A DNA stretch of 64,000 bases from contig CM062379.1 in NCBI GenBank assembly GCA_031310005.1, positions 3,410,001-3,474,000 on the forward strand, read 5' to 3'. The position numbers and the translations under genes are program-made. A model generated the notes under the pieces. It ran no database searches and had not been told where the DNA came from. It worked only from the letters and a program-made list of their open reading frames with translations. Shown one piece after another: positions 22,509 to 34,474 of the stretch; within the stretch, counting starts at the first letter, position 1, and every line of letters begins with the position of its first letter. The DNA is from Dactylellina haptotyla. Its lineage: Eukaryota; Ascomycota; Orbiliomycetes; Orbiliales; Orbiliaceae.

Positions 22509-23561
22509 ATGTCCTCCGACGCCAAACCAGCCGAGGTGCCCCCAACTGAGGACAAGCCAACTGAGGAGACAAAGCCCGAGGAGAAGAAGGAAGAGGCTAA
22601 GCCACTCGACCTCTCCAGCAATGTCTTCAGCATGTTCGGCGGTGGTGCCCCCAAGAAGCGCGAGGAAAAGCCAGAAGATGATGATGATGAGCCAAGCGGT
22701 TCTTCAAAGAAGAAGACCGAGGAGGTTTGTCGCCCCGCCCCACTTTGCCTCTTTGCCCCGTTCACGCTACTGGCCGTAACAAATTGACTAACTCTTCTTT
22801 TTTCTATCTACATCCAGGAGGAAGTCGAGGAGTCCCCAGAAGTCCACTTCGAGCCTCTCGTAACACTCCAGAAGATCGAGGTTCAGACCAACGAGGAAGC
22901 CGAGGAAGCTGTCTTTAAGATGTATGAGCTCTAGCATTACTTCGCAACACCCCGGAATTTGTGGGAGACACGATGATGCTAATCGCGGAAAAATAATTCT
23001 TCTATATAGGCGCGCCAAGCTCTTCAAGTTTGACAAGGAATCAAGGGAATGGAAGGAGCGTGGAACCGGCGATGTCAAGCTCCTCAAGCACAAGGAGAAC
23101 AAGAAGACCCGTTTGGTCATGCGAAGAGACAAGACATTGAAAGTCTGCGCCAACCACTACAGTATGTAAATCCCCTCTACTCGAACATTTAACGAGATTG
23201 TGTAAAATGCTAACGAAGATCCATAAAATTTCTAGTCACCCCCGAGATGAAGCTAACACCAAACGTCGGAAGTGACAGGAGTTGGGTCTGGAACGTCGGT
23301 GCCGATGTCAGCGAGGGTGAACCAGAGGCTCAAACTTTGGCCATCCGATTCGCCAACAGCGATAGTATGAGAATTCTCTGCCCGTTTTCTTTTTTTACGT
23401 TGCATATACTGGTTGAATGGTGAGACTAACCCTGCTATTTCTTATTAGACGCCGGCCTCTTTAAGGAAGCTTTCATCAAGGCCCAACAAGAGAACGAGGC
23501 TATTGCTTCCGCCGCCGCCGCCGCCGCTGCTGCTGCGGCTACCGAGACCAAGACCGAGTAA
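22509..23561 (+). CDS. YRB1: Ran-specific GTPase-activating/binding protein 1
   Basis: Cytosolic RanBP1 homologue. It binds RanGTP, stimulates RanGAP and helps dismantle export complexes. Exons are 22509-22724, 22818-22921, 23010-23161, 23236-23364 and 23449-23561, giving 237 residues. An acidic/Lys-rich N-terminal stretch (1-75) precedes the Ran-binding domain (about 80-210). The domain is recognised by [56 protein letters not shown] and [12 protein letters not shown]. The tryptophans of WKERG and SWVWN are typical. The C-terminus ends in a run of about a dozen alanines (GCC/GCT) and TETKTE, where relatives usually carry Lys/Glu. All four introns are in conserved-looking positions with CTAAC-type branches. 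Identification is secure. Confidence 0.95.
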
Positions 23562-25040
23562 ATTCTACAAATTTTTGTTCGGTACAGTCCGTGTGCGAAG
23601 ACCAGATATAGGTCACAATACCTTCCTGATCACACTTTAGACACCCCCCCTTTGATTACCCCCATACCCACCAAACTAAACCCTTTACTACTACGGGTTA
23701 CCATCCCCAGATCTTTTTGTTCTTTTTGTTATCTGCCATCGGCCTAAACCCTTTTTTTGCTGTAAACTACAAGACCAGATTTCTGTAGCGGTTTGGGAAA
23801 GAAGAAAGAAAATTCAAAAGATTGGAGATATTTCAAAGAATCAAAAGAACACTCCCTCCCATCAAGACCCTCTCACACTTGCCATTTATTCCTACCCCAC
23901 CTCGCCCTGTCCTAGATGTAGCCTGCGGGCTATTACCTCTGATCGACGTGACTGTGCTGTTGCCTGTAATTCCTTCTGATGTTATACATTGTGTATGCCA
24001 GCTTTAGAAATTTCCTTTTTCACTCTAAAGAAAAATGAATAGAATTGTAGTCCTGTTTGTATGTTTTAAACACCAGAGGGAGCGATCATTCGAGTGTAGG
24101 ATTACCAGAAGAAGATATCGTTTAACGATGAGATCTATTCTATTACTGGGGCAATCATCCTCTGTAGCTCTTCCTCTCATAATGATAATGATGTAGACGA
24201 AACATCCACTGATGCTGTTATCTGAAGCTATACACGTGTATTTTTTTTTTGTATTCGTGCCTGCAATATCTCTACGCTGATAACAGTATTAAATATTCAA
24301 CCTATTCTGTCGATTTTATCTTATTATGCGCATCCACCAGCATTCAACGTTCTCCCTTGATAGTCTTTCCTGACGCTATCGAGGCTCTGATATGGTGAAA
24401 TACGCGTTGGGGCTGTTGGATTCCAACATGGAGCCCACGAGTCTTGGCAGGTCTCCCAGCGGGACAAGCGCGTCAAAGCGAAGGGCGCCCAGCGATTGAT
24501 TGATGGGGTTTCGAGCAGCGTGTGACATCGCAAAGCGAAAGCCAGTCGAATCTCGCCTCTTTTCGATTTTCGCTCTCGTCCCAGATATTTATTTATATAC
24601 CCACCACCTTTGCACATCCGCCCCCCGTCGCGCCCGTCTTTCCGACATCACGCTGTCCTCTCGGCCCCGACCACACCCGCGCACGACAGAGACCTAGCTA
24701 CCCTCGAGCGCTCTTTGGTTCCACAGCGGTCCGATCAATTCGCAATCTTACCTTGCGCGAGAAAAGCTACAGAATTCCCCGTTCCCGACGTGTGTCACTC
24801 CGCGTAGCTGTCAACTGTCGAAAGAGAGACCTGCCGGGCGACGTTACACCGGTTGAATCCTTGTTGGCTTTTTCTTTCTTTCTTTCTTGGGAGTTTACTT
24901 TTTCTTTTCTTTTACAATTTATAGTATCTGGGCTTTTTGGTTTTTTGGAACAGGAGTAGGACCGTCTGGCAGATATCATTTTGGAGGAAGGGATTTTTCA
25001 GTTTCTATCATTTTATATCAGAAAAGTGTAGAAGAACACC
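23562..25040. other. Intergenic: YRB1 3' region and TAF14 promoter/leader
   Basis: The left half is AT-rich with a poly-T run near 24241-24250. The right half turns CT-rich with a CTTT repeat at about 24869-24888, then a T-rich leader up to the TAF14 start. Open frames of 65-145 codons at 24320-24960 occur on both strands and overlap, without motifs. No gene was recognised. Confidence 0.5.
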
Positions 25041-26505
25041 ATGGCAGATGTAGGTGGCCCAGTCCGTTGCTTCACCTTCGCAGCAATCTGCAACACGCTC
25101 AACACATCACCGTGGAGGACGGCGGAGGGTGCGATGTCGGGGCTGGCGTGGGCTTCCCAGCAGGAGACGTCTGTACCACCGCCTCCAACGCCCTCCTTCC
25201 TTCCATCGTATCACCGTCATCACCCCCTGACGCTCCTCTGCTGCATTTAACGTCCATCTGCTCCCCTTTCTCGTTCCAGAATGGCTGTCATCATGGATCC
25301 GGTTCCGGTTCCTAAAATTAAGCTGCGACTAATCATGCCGCCTATCCAGATCAAAAGAACAATCAAGTTGACCACCCAGCAGTCTGTCATGTAAGTCTCC
25401 CGTTGAGCTATAGCGTTCAGTGGACATAACGCTCGCCTGCAGCAAACAATCTGGACAATGGAATTCTAACGTTTGTAAAACAAAATTATCAGTGAGGGAC
25501 GTAAGCCTGTCGCCGAGGGTTTCCCTATGCGAAAATGGTCTATCAGCGTCCACTTGCTCAATGACAAGGGCGAAGAAGTCCCTGCAACCATCTTCGACAA
25601 AGTTACCTACAAGCTCCACCCAACCTTTGCGAATCCAAATCGAGGTAAGAATTACTAAACACTCTTTCTCCAGCTCCTTTTGTATCCTCCCACTTTTGAA
25701 GAAAGTCCAACCGGTACCATATTAATCTATTTTTGCTATAACCAGCCATTAAGAAGCCCCCGTTCACCATCAGCGAAGAAGGATGGGGTGAGTTTGATAT
25801 GGAGGTCGTCCTCCACACAATGGAGAAGGGCGGTGATCACTCTATCAAGCACGACCTTCACTTCCAGGAGGCCAAGTACGAGAGTACCAGCACTATCGTA
25901 AGTGTTATTTACCTGCTTTGGGATCATCAGGTGTTCTATTCAGCTAACGTCTCTATTCCCTTGAAATAACTACCAATAGACCTTCTCGAACCCAAAGCCA
26001 GGTCTCATGAAGGCGCTCGCTCAATCCGGTCCCGTCCCCGGCCTTGAAGCCTTCGCAGAACAGGATGGGGGTTCCCGAAAGGCCCAAAAGGCTGCTCCAG
26101 AAGAGAAGCCAACTAAGAAGTCCAGCCGTAGCATGAAGAATGTATGCTTTCCCTCTTCTAATCCATATAACCTGCACCGTGAATAACAGAAATTCCTCGT
26201 CCAGATCGACATGGAGAAACTCGCCGAGGGCCTGCAAAAGCTCCACGAGGACGACCTCCTCAAAGTCGTTCAGATGGTCCACGAGCACAAGACGCCAGAT
26301 ACATGGATCAAAAATGATGTTGAACGTAAGTTTTTATCTCTTGGACGGTTCTTAAAACCCCACCCCCGATATCCATGAATTAGCTAACGACGTGTTTCCC
26401 ACTTCCCGCTCTAAAGAAGGAGAATTCCACATCGATTTGTACACCCTTCCCGACCACCTAGTCAAATCCCTCTGGCAATTCACTACATCCAAGGTCGATG
26501 TTTAA
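25041..26505 (+). CDS. TAF14: YEATS-domain protein Taf14/Anc1
   Basis: Acyl-lysine reader shared by TFIID, TFIIF, INO80, SWI/SNF and NuA3 in yeast. Exons are 25041-25049, 25350-25390, 25493-25644, 25746-25897, 25980-26141, 26190-26325 and 26417-26505, giving 246 residues, close to the yeast protein's 244. The first coding exon is just MAD, spliced over a 300-nt intron to give MADIKRTIKLTTQQSVI. The YEATS fold (about 1-130) shows RKWSISVHLLNDKGEEVP, VTYKLHPTFANP, FTISEEGWGEFDMEVVLH and KHDLHF, with the reader aromatics in GWGEF. A Lys-rich linker follows, then a C-terminal ET-like domain (LAEGLQKLHEDDLLKVVQMV and FHIDLYTLPDHLVKSLWQF). An in-frame ATG inside intron 1 offers another N-terminus (see findings). 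Identification is secure. Confidence 0.93.
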
Positions 26506-27875
26506 ATATTCTCTTTTGCTTAAGAATAAAATAAATACACTGTCGTCATGCGGGAAAAAGAGAGCCGACGTCTTTCTCCTCCTCCTTCTCTCCTCCTTCT
26601 ATAATCCACCAATCTCTTTTTGGAAAAAAATTTACCCGATTTATTCAGCCGAGAGAAGGAGACCGGAACAAAGAAAAACGCGTGTAATGATATGATAGAA
26701 TGAATTGGAATCACCTCAGACGCACTTTTTCAAATACCATTAGAAAATCCCACTAGATAGTATCTTTAATCTCATCCTCGTGATACCTCAACTCTAGCTA
26801 GTGCATTACCACATCACTCTCTCAAAATTACAAGCCCTCTTTAAAGCTTTAAAGTATTGGTTTTTTGTTTGATTCCTTCATCTTTCATATTAACATTATG
26901 GTTGGTTTTGTCTATATCAACAGTTGAAAAAAAAAGGACACAAGAGAAACCACCCGGGTTCCACCACCGAACAAAAACAAGGAAAACATTTGCTCTCCCA
27001 ACTAATCCTTTCGTTCATCCGCCATTATTTCAATTAAAAGAAAACCGAAGTTTTCTTCTCTCCAGGATTTGTAATAATGTATACATGTAGCATAATACAT
27101 ATATTCTTTCATTCCTCCTCTCTCATACATATAATAAAGCATAAATAGATAAAAAGTGGCAAAAGATAGCGAACAATTAATAATTCTGTAGGTCTTTCAT
27201 TTGTTTCGCTCCCACCTCCTCATCTCTTCCATTATCTCCGCGGTAGGGGTGTTCTTCCTCGCATCAAAAACAGCTCAACAGTCGTTTGGTCGGGGGTGGG
27301 GTGGTAATTGTAGTGGTAGTAGTACATCAATTTACGTCAAAAGAGGTAGGGGAAAAATATATCGAAAGGCAGAAACATCATCTATGACCGGATGGAATCT
27401 GAACCCAAGGCAGAAAAGAAGAATTGCAGGAAAATCTGTAAACGAGGGGTATCCGATAAAAGAGAAGAACTAGTCTATAAAGAAGAGGAATAGGAACAGA
27501 CGATGTTTCGCAAAAAGGAAGGCGCCATAGTCCAAAAAAAGGGAAGTCTAGAATGATATAGATATTTTTCCGATGACGTGTATGTGTGACGGTGATGATA
27601 ATGTTGCGTGTTATCCGATGTAAGCTTTTTGCGCCGTTGATAGATTCGTATTGAAAACGAAAACCCGAAGAGGTAAAGGTAAAGGTAAAAGAAGCAACAG
27701 AAAGGATGAGTGGGTGGTAAGAAACAGGAGCAAGTGAGTGACATGAATAGGCGGCCGTTATTACAATTGTTTGAGAAATATAAATAGTATAACATCCTTT
27801 CGTCGCGCTCCTCAAAGATAATTCAGAATAGGGAAAAATACATCATTCGCAAGGCAGAGTCGCAAGAGACCGAGG
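26506..27875. other. Intergenic between convergent TAF14 and LCB2
   Basis: AT-rich, with AATAAA-like signals near 26527 and 27132. A GGTAAA hexamer is repeated three times at about 27671-27690. Open frames on either strand are short and low-complexity. I see no gene. Confidence 0.55.
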
Positions 27876-29881
27876 TTATCTGAGTGGCAGCTTAGCGTCC
27901 TGAACACCTCTCTTGATCACCTCCTCAATCGGCCATCTCGGTGCGGAAACCTTGCCACCATTGGCAATTCTCTCGTCTTCCATCTCTTGGGTGACACCTT
28001 CTGGCAACGGGATAGCACCGCCAGCAATACCACTGGAAAGCTTCAGATCCAGTTCGTCACCGACTTCATCACAAGCCCTCAGAAGTCTATCAAGATCTTC
28101 CTTGTTGTGAGAAGCGGAGAGACAGAAACGGACACGGGAGCTAACAAGTGGGGTGGCAGGATAACCGACAACGACGACAGAGATCTTGCGCTTGAGCATC
28201 TCGCGCGAGAAAGCAGGCATCTTAGCTGGGTTGTAAAGCATGAGTGGGACGATAGGAGAGTCGTCGTGACCGAGGACGATGAAACCAAGACGCTTAAGTC
28301 CGAGACGGAGGTAACGAGAATTGAAAGCTAGACGCTGAAGACGTTCTTCGCCCTCACCAGTGTTGAGTTCGCCAGTGATCATCTTGAGAGCAGAGGTGAT
28401 TTGAGTAACGACACCAGGAGAGGGGGATTCAGACATGAGGACACCAGCGTTGATCGCACGGAGTTTGTCAACGATATCCTTGTTGGCGGCGATGTAACCA
28501 CCGTTGGCACCGAACGACTTTGTGAGAGTACCCATGAGGATGTCAACATGACGGGGATCAACACCGAAGAAGTCACAAACACCACGACCGCGTGGGCCAA
28601 GAGCGCCGATGGAGTGGGCTTCGTCGACGAACAGATAGAAACCATACTTTTGGCGAAGTTTGACCAAAGCTGGAAGATTGCACATGGTACCTTCCATGGA
28701 GTAAAGACCTTCGACGACGACGAGGATCTTCTTCCACGGTCTATGAGTACGAGGTTGACCTTGCGAGATGTATTCGCGGAGCTTGTTTTCCAAATCGCCC
28801 ATATGGTTGTGCTTGAACATGTCAATCATGGCGCCGGAGGCACGAGCACCGGTACGGATGGAAGCGTGGTTGAGTTCGTCCGAGATGATGAGACAGCCCT
28901 TGCCGACAAGAGATTGGAAAATCCAGGCGTTGGTGGCATAACCCATAGAGTAGAGGATGGAAGCTGGCTTTCCAACGAATCTGGCAATGAGAGCTTCACA
29001 GTCGACGTGGAGGTCCAAGGTACCACCCTCAGCTCGGGTTCCAGCAGCACTGACACCGTACTTCCTGATGCTCTCTTCCGCAGCATCAGCGCAAGGACCT
29101 TCGGATTGAGCGAATCCAAGGTAGTTGTAGGAGCTCATGTTGAGAGTTTCGATCTTTTCTCCGGTCATGCGGAAGGTGTCGTTGTAGTCATTGCTCTCAC
29201 GGCCGAGTAAGGTGATGAAACGCCCGGGAACTCCGGTGATGGGTCTGCTAAAGCAGTCGTCGAGTCTCTTCTTCAATCTGCGGACGTAGAAATTGTCGAA
29301 GTCACTGTTTAAGGCGGCATAGCCCTGGATATCAAAAAAGTCAGCAGGTGTTGGGCGTATTAGTAAATGTAGGAACGGCTTACATTCTGGGCTTTGAGAT
29401 GGGTATATTTGCGGCTCTTGAAGCGTTTACCGAAGAAGTCTCGCACGTGGCCGAAGATAATCAAGATAAGGTACGAAAAGTAGGTTGTGAACATGATGAA
29501 ATATGGCGGCTCATCCTCAATGGGTTCGGCGAGATCCTTCCCGTCCAGGTTCTGGCTGACATGTTTGTGACTCGCGTGCAGAAGAGGGCCGAATTGCGCG
29601 TGCTTCCTCGCAGTGCGGCGAGCTTCCTCGGGCGAGAAGACGACCATTGGTGCTTCCGAGGTGTTTTCACCAGTAGCAGTCGAGAGAGAGATGGTTGGGA
29701 GGGAGAGAGAAGGCGAGAGCTTGGGGAGGGCGCCCGGGAAGGAACTGGACAGCTTTGTCTCGCCCGACGAGGGCTTTGGAGAGGACGCAAAGAATTGCAC
29801 AATCTTGTTGGTCGTCCTCACTGTCGCACGCTTCGGGGTATCAATTATGCTACTAACGGAACTCGAAGCTTTACGAGGCAT
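27876..29881 (-). CDS. LCB2: Serine palmitoyltransferase catalytic subunit 2
   Basis: PLP enzyme of the ER that condenses serine and palmitoyl-CoA, the first committed step of sphingolipid synthesis, with Lcb1. Exons are 29384-29881 and 27876-29324, giving 648 residues, somewhat longer than yeast Lcb2 (561) because of a Ser/Thr-rich N-terminal extension. A transmembrane segment lies at about 127-149 (FIMFTTYFSYLILIIFGHVR). The catalytic domain shows NYLGFAQSEGPC, SAAGTRAEGGTLDLH, ISDELNHASIRTGARASGA, VVEGLYSMEGTMC and LFVDEAHSIGALGPRGRGV. The PLP-binding Lys (about 435) sits in GTLTKSFGANGGYIAA. The C-terminal SPT lobe (FPxT-like VVVGYPATPLVSSRVRFCLSA) is intact. The residue motifs are those of Lcb2, not Lcb1, since the lysine is present. 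Identification is secure. Confidence 0.96.
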
Positions 29882-30854
29882 CGGGAACCACGTTTCAAGC
29901 TGAGAACGTTCGGTGGGTAAAAAAGGGGGGAAGAATGTCTCGAAGGAAAAATTCCCGACAGAGAAAAAAAAAGGTGTCGATGGACCTGCTAATATATGGC
30001 CTTGCCGAGTAAGTGTCTAGGAGCTGTGGTTCGAGGTATCTGGCTAGAATGGTGAAGGAAGGTGGAGTAGAAGGTTTTGGGAGGGGATGGATGGATGACC
30101 CTTGTGAGCTCCACCTAGTTGGGTGTGTGTTTTCTGGGATATTGTACTTTTGCCGCGAGCTGCCCAGGTTGATGTACTTTCGCTTACTTGCAGGAGAGCG
30201 AGCAGAGCGGAGGAGCCAGAGGAGAGAGATAACGAAACCTGAGGTCACAATGCCGTTAGCTTCCGAGGGCTTGGAATCGGGTTGGGGACGTTGGGGGGGC
30301 TGTTGTTTGTCTTGAAGCTGGCCAGGACAATATGTGCTTAAAACCACTTACCTCGGAGCAGGAAAAAAAAAAAAGGGAGGATGGACGTCTGTCTCGCGGG
30401 AAACAGAGGCGGGAGTCGAGAGGAGTATTAGAGGATTATATATTAGGTATTATTAGACACGAGGTATAGCGGTGCCGTATATATAAATCTATGTTTTTTT
30501 GTGTCCTCGATCGCGAGGTGTGATCTGTCAAAGTCGCAGCGGCAGCCAATCGGTACGACTTTCTTTGGCTTTCGCGGCCGACGCAGCTGTGCAAATGCAG
30601 GCGAGTAGGCTGTCCGAGGCTCGACGGAAAACGACAGCTTGTTCAGCTTGTAGCTCCAGCTGCTCCTTTTCGTTCTCGGGGATTAGGAACGATCGAATGC
30701 GAGTGGTCCAATTGGTTCCGAGGCTTATGCGCAGGCAAAGGCCTTGGTATCGTTGACTTGGTACTTATTATTCGATGGCTGGTGGGATTATTACTTGGTG
30801 AACCCGTTTGTCGGACTCGAATTGGCGAAAAGTCTCAGCAACGAGAAGATTCAA

Positions 30855-30887
<33 letters not shown>

Positions 30888-31896
30888 AAAGAAGAACAGA
30901 GGGAGGGGACGTGCAGAAAGAAAGACGGAAAATAGCAGAATGTCTCCTACGGATGGGGAGGAGGGCAGAAGGGAAAGAGGAAGGAAGTCGGGTGCTCGAA
31001 GGCGCAAGACAACAGCAAGTCGGCACGAGGCGGATATTCAACCTCGCTCACGCTCACTCACTCCGACGGTGCTCTGTGCTCTGTGCGTGTACTTGTACCA
31101 GCTGGGAAGGGGGAAAAGATGGCGTTCGGTATTTTTCTGTTTCAAAAGGAGGCCCGCGAAAAAGTAAAATTACACGCTGAATTTTTTTCGTCAGCAACAA
31201 ACGCGGTTGGCTGGAGAGCTGGCCCAGCGGAGCCAGTCGCAAGGGCCTTCCTTCCCCTGATTGATTGCAATCCCTTCTTATAAAATACACCAATACAATG
31301 CGCCTTGTCCACGGATCTGGCAAGACCCGAGCATTCCGCAGCATATCACACCACGCCGCTGGGCTGGGCGGCCGATCCTCATATGAGCCCCCGGCCGATC
31401 CAATGCGCGCCGTCAGATTTACGCGGCTCCGTGTTTATATTATATGTCTACAAGTATCGTATTCGTCCACTGCTCGCGAGGACCCGGTGTAGCTGTGCGT
31501 ATATTATTTACAGAGATGAGAAGAAGCTGGAAGAGAATATACAATATAACATATGAAATAAACAGAAGAAGCACAAGGACAACGTGAAACTGCCAATCTC
31601 ATGCCCCCCCTTCCGCGATCCGTAGATGTCTCGTACGCCGTATAAGAAAAATGAAAATGAAAATAAAAATAAAAATCTAAACGAAAGAGGGAGCGGGAAA
31701 AAATCATCAAGGGAAAAAACTTCAAAAAGAAATAGAGAGCAAGGGAAACATCCGGGCGACAAGGGAGAGGCACAGAAAAAAGAAGGTATCATCTCTCCCT
31801 CTTCAAGCCCTCGTGCGTTCGCGAAGCGAATCCGGAACCCCCCCGGTCAATGTCGTCAAAAAAGTCCGCGCCCACGGGTCTGCCGCCGTCCGCGCC
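29882..31896. other. 2 kb intergenic: LCB2 leader/promoter and MAS2 3' region
   Basis: A dinucleotide AG repeat lies at 30855-30880 within purine-rich sequence (30840-31000). Short open frames here are Arg/Glu-rich by-products of that repeat. The MAS2 downstream end (31500-31890) is A-rich. No gene was recognised. Confidence 0.5.
30855..30880. repeat. AG dinucleotide microsatellite
   Basis: Thirteen perfect AG units inside a purine-rich tract upstream of LCB2. In many fungi such GA tracts sit in nucleosome-poor promoters, but a role here is only inferred. Confidence 0.9.
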
Positions 31897-33714
31897 CTAC
31901 GGCTTCCGTCCCAGCCCGTACTTCTTCGCCTTCTTGTCCACATCCCCAATCAGCGTCACGACGTGGTCCGTTCCCTGAATAACCACGCTCGGCCGCCCTG
32001 ACCCTCCTCCCACATTCACAACCTTACCCGTGAACACTTTCTCCGCGACCCTCCTCAGATCGTGCACCGTCAACTTCTCAATCTCCTTGCACATCTCCGC
32101 GGGGCCGATCTTCCTGCCGTGACACTGCACTTGCTTCCCCAAATCCTCAAGCTCGATCATCCGGCTCTCCAGGTTCATCAACAACGATGACCGCAACTGG
32201 TTCTTCGCCCGCTCGACCTCAGAGATCTGTAGCGAGTTGTATCCCGACGATGTGAACGTGTTCGCCATCTCCCGTAGTATGATATCCGGCAACGCACCGG
32301 ACGCTTCCTGAACGCACGACGCTGCGATACCAAACATGCCCGAATCATGGTACGAGTGGTGGAACGCAACGCAGCTCTCGATCCATCCGTACTGGTTGAG
32401 CACGTTAGTGTACAGTCGCGAATACATGCCCTTCCCTGGTCCGCCTGCGGAGAAGGACCCGCCTCCGCCGAGTAGTGTCTGTAGTGTCGCGAGAGCGTAG
32501 ATATCCTGACTTGTGATTCCCGGTGTTTCAAAGGCAACATAGATGTGTGTGAGTTCCTTGTTCTCGCCGGGGCCGTACTTCGGTTCGAGTTGTACTTGAC
32601 CACCGGTGTAGTGAGCTGGAAGGGAGAGATGTGGGTACGGGTTTCGAGGGTCCAGGTAAGGGTACGCATGGGAAGCAGATGGCGAGGCGGTAGTTGATAG
32701 GTTCTTCAGAAAGGGCATCTTTGACAGCAGCGATTTGGGGTTCGAAGACGGTAACGGCACCTGTTTCGAGTTCGTAGACGATGTCGAGGAAGAAAGCTGT
32801 GAAGCGGATTTCAAGTTTCCAAAGTAATTTTCGACCAGCTTGACCGCATCCTGATGCTGCACCCCCGCGAACGCAACCACTATTCTCTCTGGCTTGTAGA
32901 AGATGTTCCTGTACTTTTCAATAGTACCCTTATCGATCTCTGATAACCGTTCCTGGGGGCACAGCAGCGGGTTGCCCAACGTATTGTTCTGGTAAGCGAT
33001 ACCATGCAATATCTCGGGTAGTATCAGCTCCGACTTGCTCCAGATCTCTCCAATCTCGTACTCTGCCGTTTCGAGCTGCGCAGCAACTTCCTCCTCCGTA
33101 ATCAGGGGGTCTAGTATCGTCTCGGCGATAAGTCCCATAGCGTTCGCCACATCGTGGTTGAATACCGCGGACTGGTACATTATCGATTCCCGCGAGGATA
33201 TGCACTGCACGTTACCGCCTAGCCGTTCTATCGATTCGTACATGCTGTCCATCGTTCGATTCTTCGTGCTCTAAAGACCCACACTCCAGTGATTAGTTCC
33301 ACCCGTCCAGCCATTGTAGCCTTGCTGAAGAACCCAGCCCAAAGCGCAACTATCACGAACCTTGAAAGCTAGCCTGTCGACAATGTGACTGACTCCGCGC
33401 AAACTATCATCCTCGTATCTAGCGCCGGCATCGAGGTATACGCCGACCCCGGAGAAATGACCGGGCATAGCTTCTGTTGCCACCCGGACGCCATTTGGTA
33501 ATGTCGTCACTTGTTCGAACTCTGGGGATTCCTACACCGCACCAAAAAAGATCGTCAGGATCCGGAAAAAAGTTGTTGAGATGTCCAAAACCAAGGGGAT
33601 AACGAGACGTACTACTGATGATGGCTTCAACGAAGCTAATGTGCGTCGGTATATCGGACTTGGAGCTGAGAGTTTGGGTGACCGCCTGGCGGCCCGCAAG
33701 CTAGCCCGGAACAT
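31897..33714 (-). CDS. MAS2: Mitochondrial-processing peptidase subunit alpha
   Basis: Matrix subunit that recognises presequences for the MPP heterodimer. Exons are 33613-33714, 33361-33531 and 31897-33270, giving 548 residues. The N-terminus MFRASLRAARRSPKLSAPS is an Arg/Ser-rich amphipathic targeting sequence. The first M16-like domain has TLPNGVRVATEAMPGHFSGV and GVSHIVDRLAFKSTKNRTM. The zinc-binding HxxEH of the beta subunit is replaced by HIVDR, as expected for alpha. The glycine-rich substrate loop is at about 359-372 (LGGGGSFSAGGPGKGMYSRL). The linker around residues 245-290 is Ser-rich. A donor choice at the end of exon 1 (GTACGT or GTAGTA three bases upstream) changes one residue only. 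The beta subunit is not in this window. Identification is secure. Confidence 0.94.
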
Positions 33715-34474
33715 GGCTGAGTATATAAAAAAAAACTCGTGCCGAAGAAAACGAAAAAAACAATTGGGATATCCTCGGTTATATCGCAACTAAAATTCGC
33801 ATTACCGAAGAGTTGTGAAGAAACGATATTTTATCCGGCGTACTAGAAATATGAAAACGGTTTTTTTTTTGCGTGGGAAGGGTCGTTTTGGTCGTAGGGA
33901 TGGGAAGGGAGCTGGTGGATTGATAAGAGAATACGAAGTATGGGAAAAATGCCCAAACCGGTCCAAATAGGCGGAAGGAAATTTTTCTGCGGCGAAACTT
34001 GCCCTCGCCGTCGCGGCAGGTCTGGAACGCTCTCGTTGACAAACATGGTCTCACGCACAACGCAGAATCTACCACACTGCCACGGCGAATGGCCTAGCGC
34101 GCCGGATGGAGGTTTCGGATTCTGGGGGAGGTTGGTCAGTGTCGGATTAGCTGGCGGGATGTAGGTGGAGTGCTATAGACTTGTTTGAATTTTAATTGTT
34201 TTAATTCGTGAGCTGGGCTTTGAGCTTCAGCCTGTCGTCTTTTATAGTGTACATTGTGCGAAAGCGGGCATCGTACGATTCTGTCGCCATTGGACGTCTC
34301 TGATCGGTATGCATGCATGCCGTAATCTGCGCTGCTATTACAACATTAATGTCGAGTAGGGCAGTTTAGAAGTGTTTATCAGTTTGGGGGGTTGTAAGGA
34401 AAGCCATGTGAATTTTCCAACACCTTATGCCACATTCAATGCGTCCTTTTTGAAAAATACGATTTCTCTTTAAA
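33715..34474. other. Intergenic: MAS2 promoter and SMP-gene 3' region
   Basis: AT-rich with a T-run near 33861-33870. Open frames of 60-100 codons on both strands overlap each other and show no motifs. No gene was recognised. Confidence 0.5.

Noticed and set aside
24522-24959. 145-codon + strand frame before TAF14
   Set aside because: Arg/Ser-rich in a CT-rich leader, overlapped by frames on both strands, no motif.
27378-27815. 145-codon - strand frame
   Set aside because: Downstream of LCB2 in AT-rich DNA; His/Ser/Thr-rich and no homology-like motif; probably 3' UTR.
28401-29210. 269-codon open frame on the + strand
   Set aside because: Exact antisense of LCB2 coding sequence; its length comes from codon bias of the real gene.
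29348-29920. 190-codon + strand frame
   Set aside because: Antisense to LCB2 exon 1.
30758-31180. Arg/Glu-rich 140-codon frame
   Set aside because: Product of the AG microsatellite and purine-rich tract.
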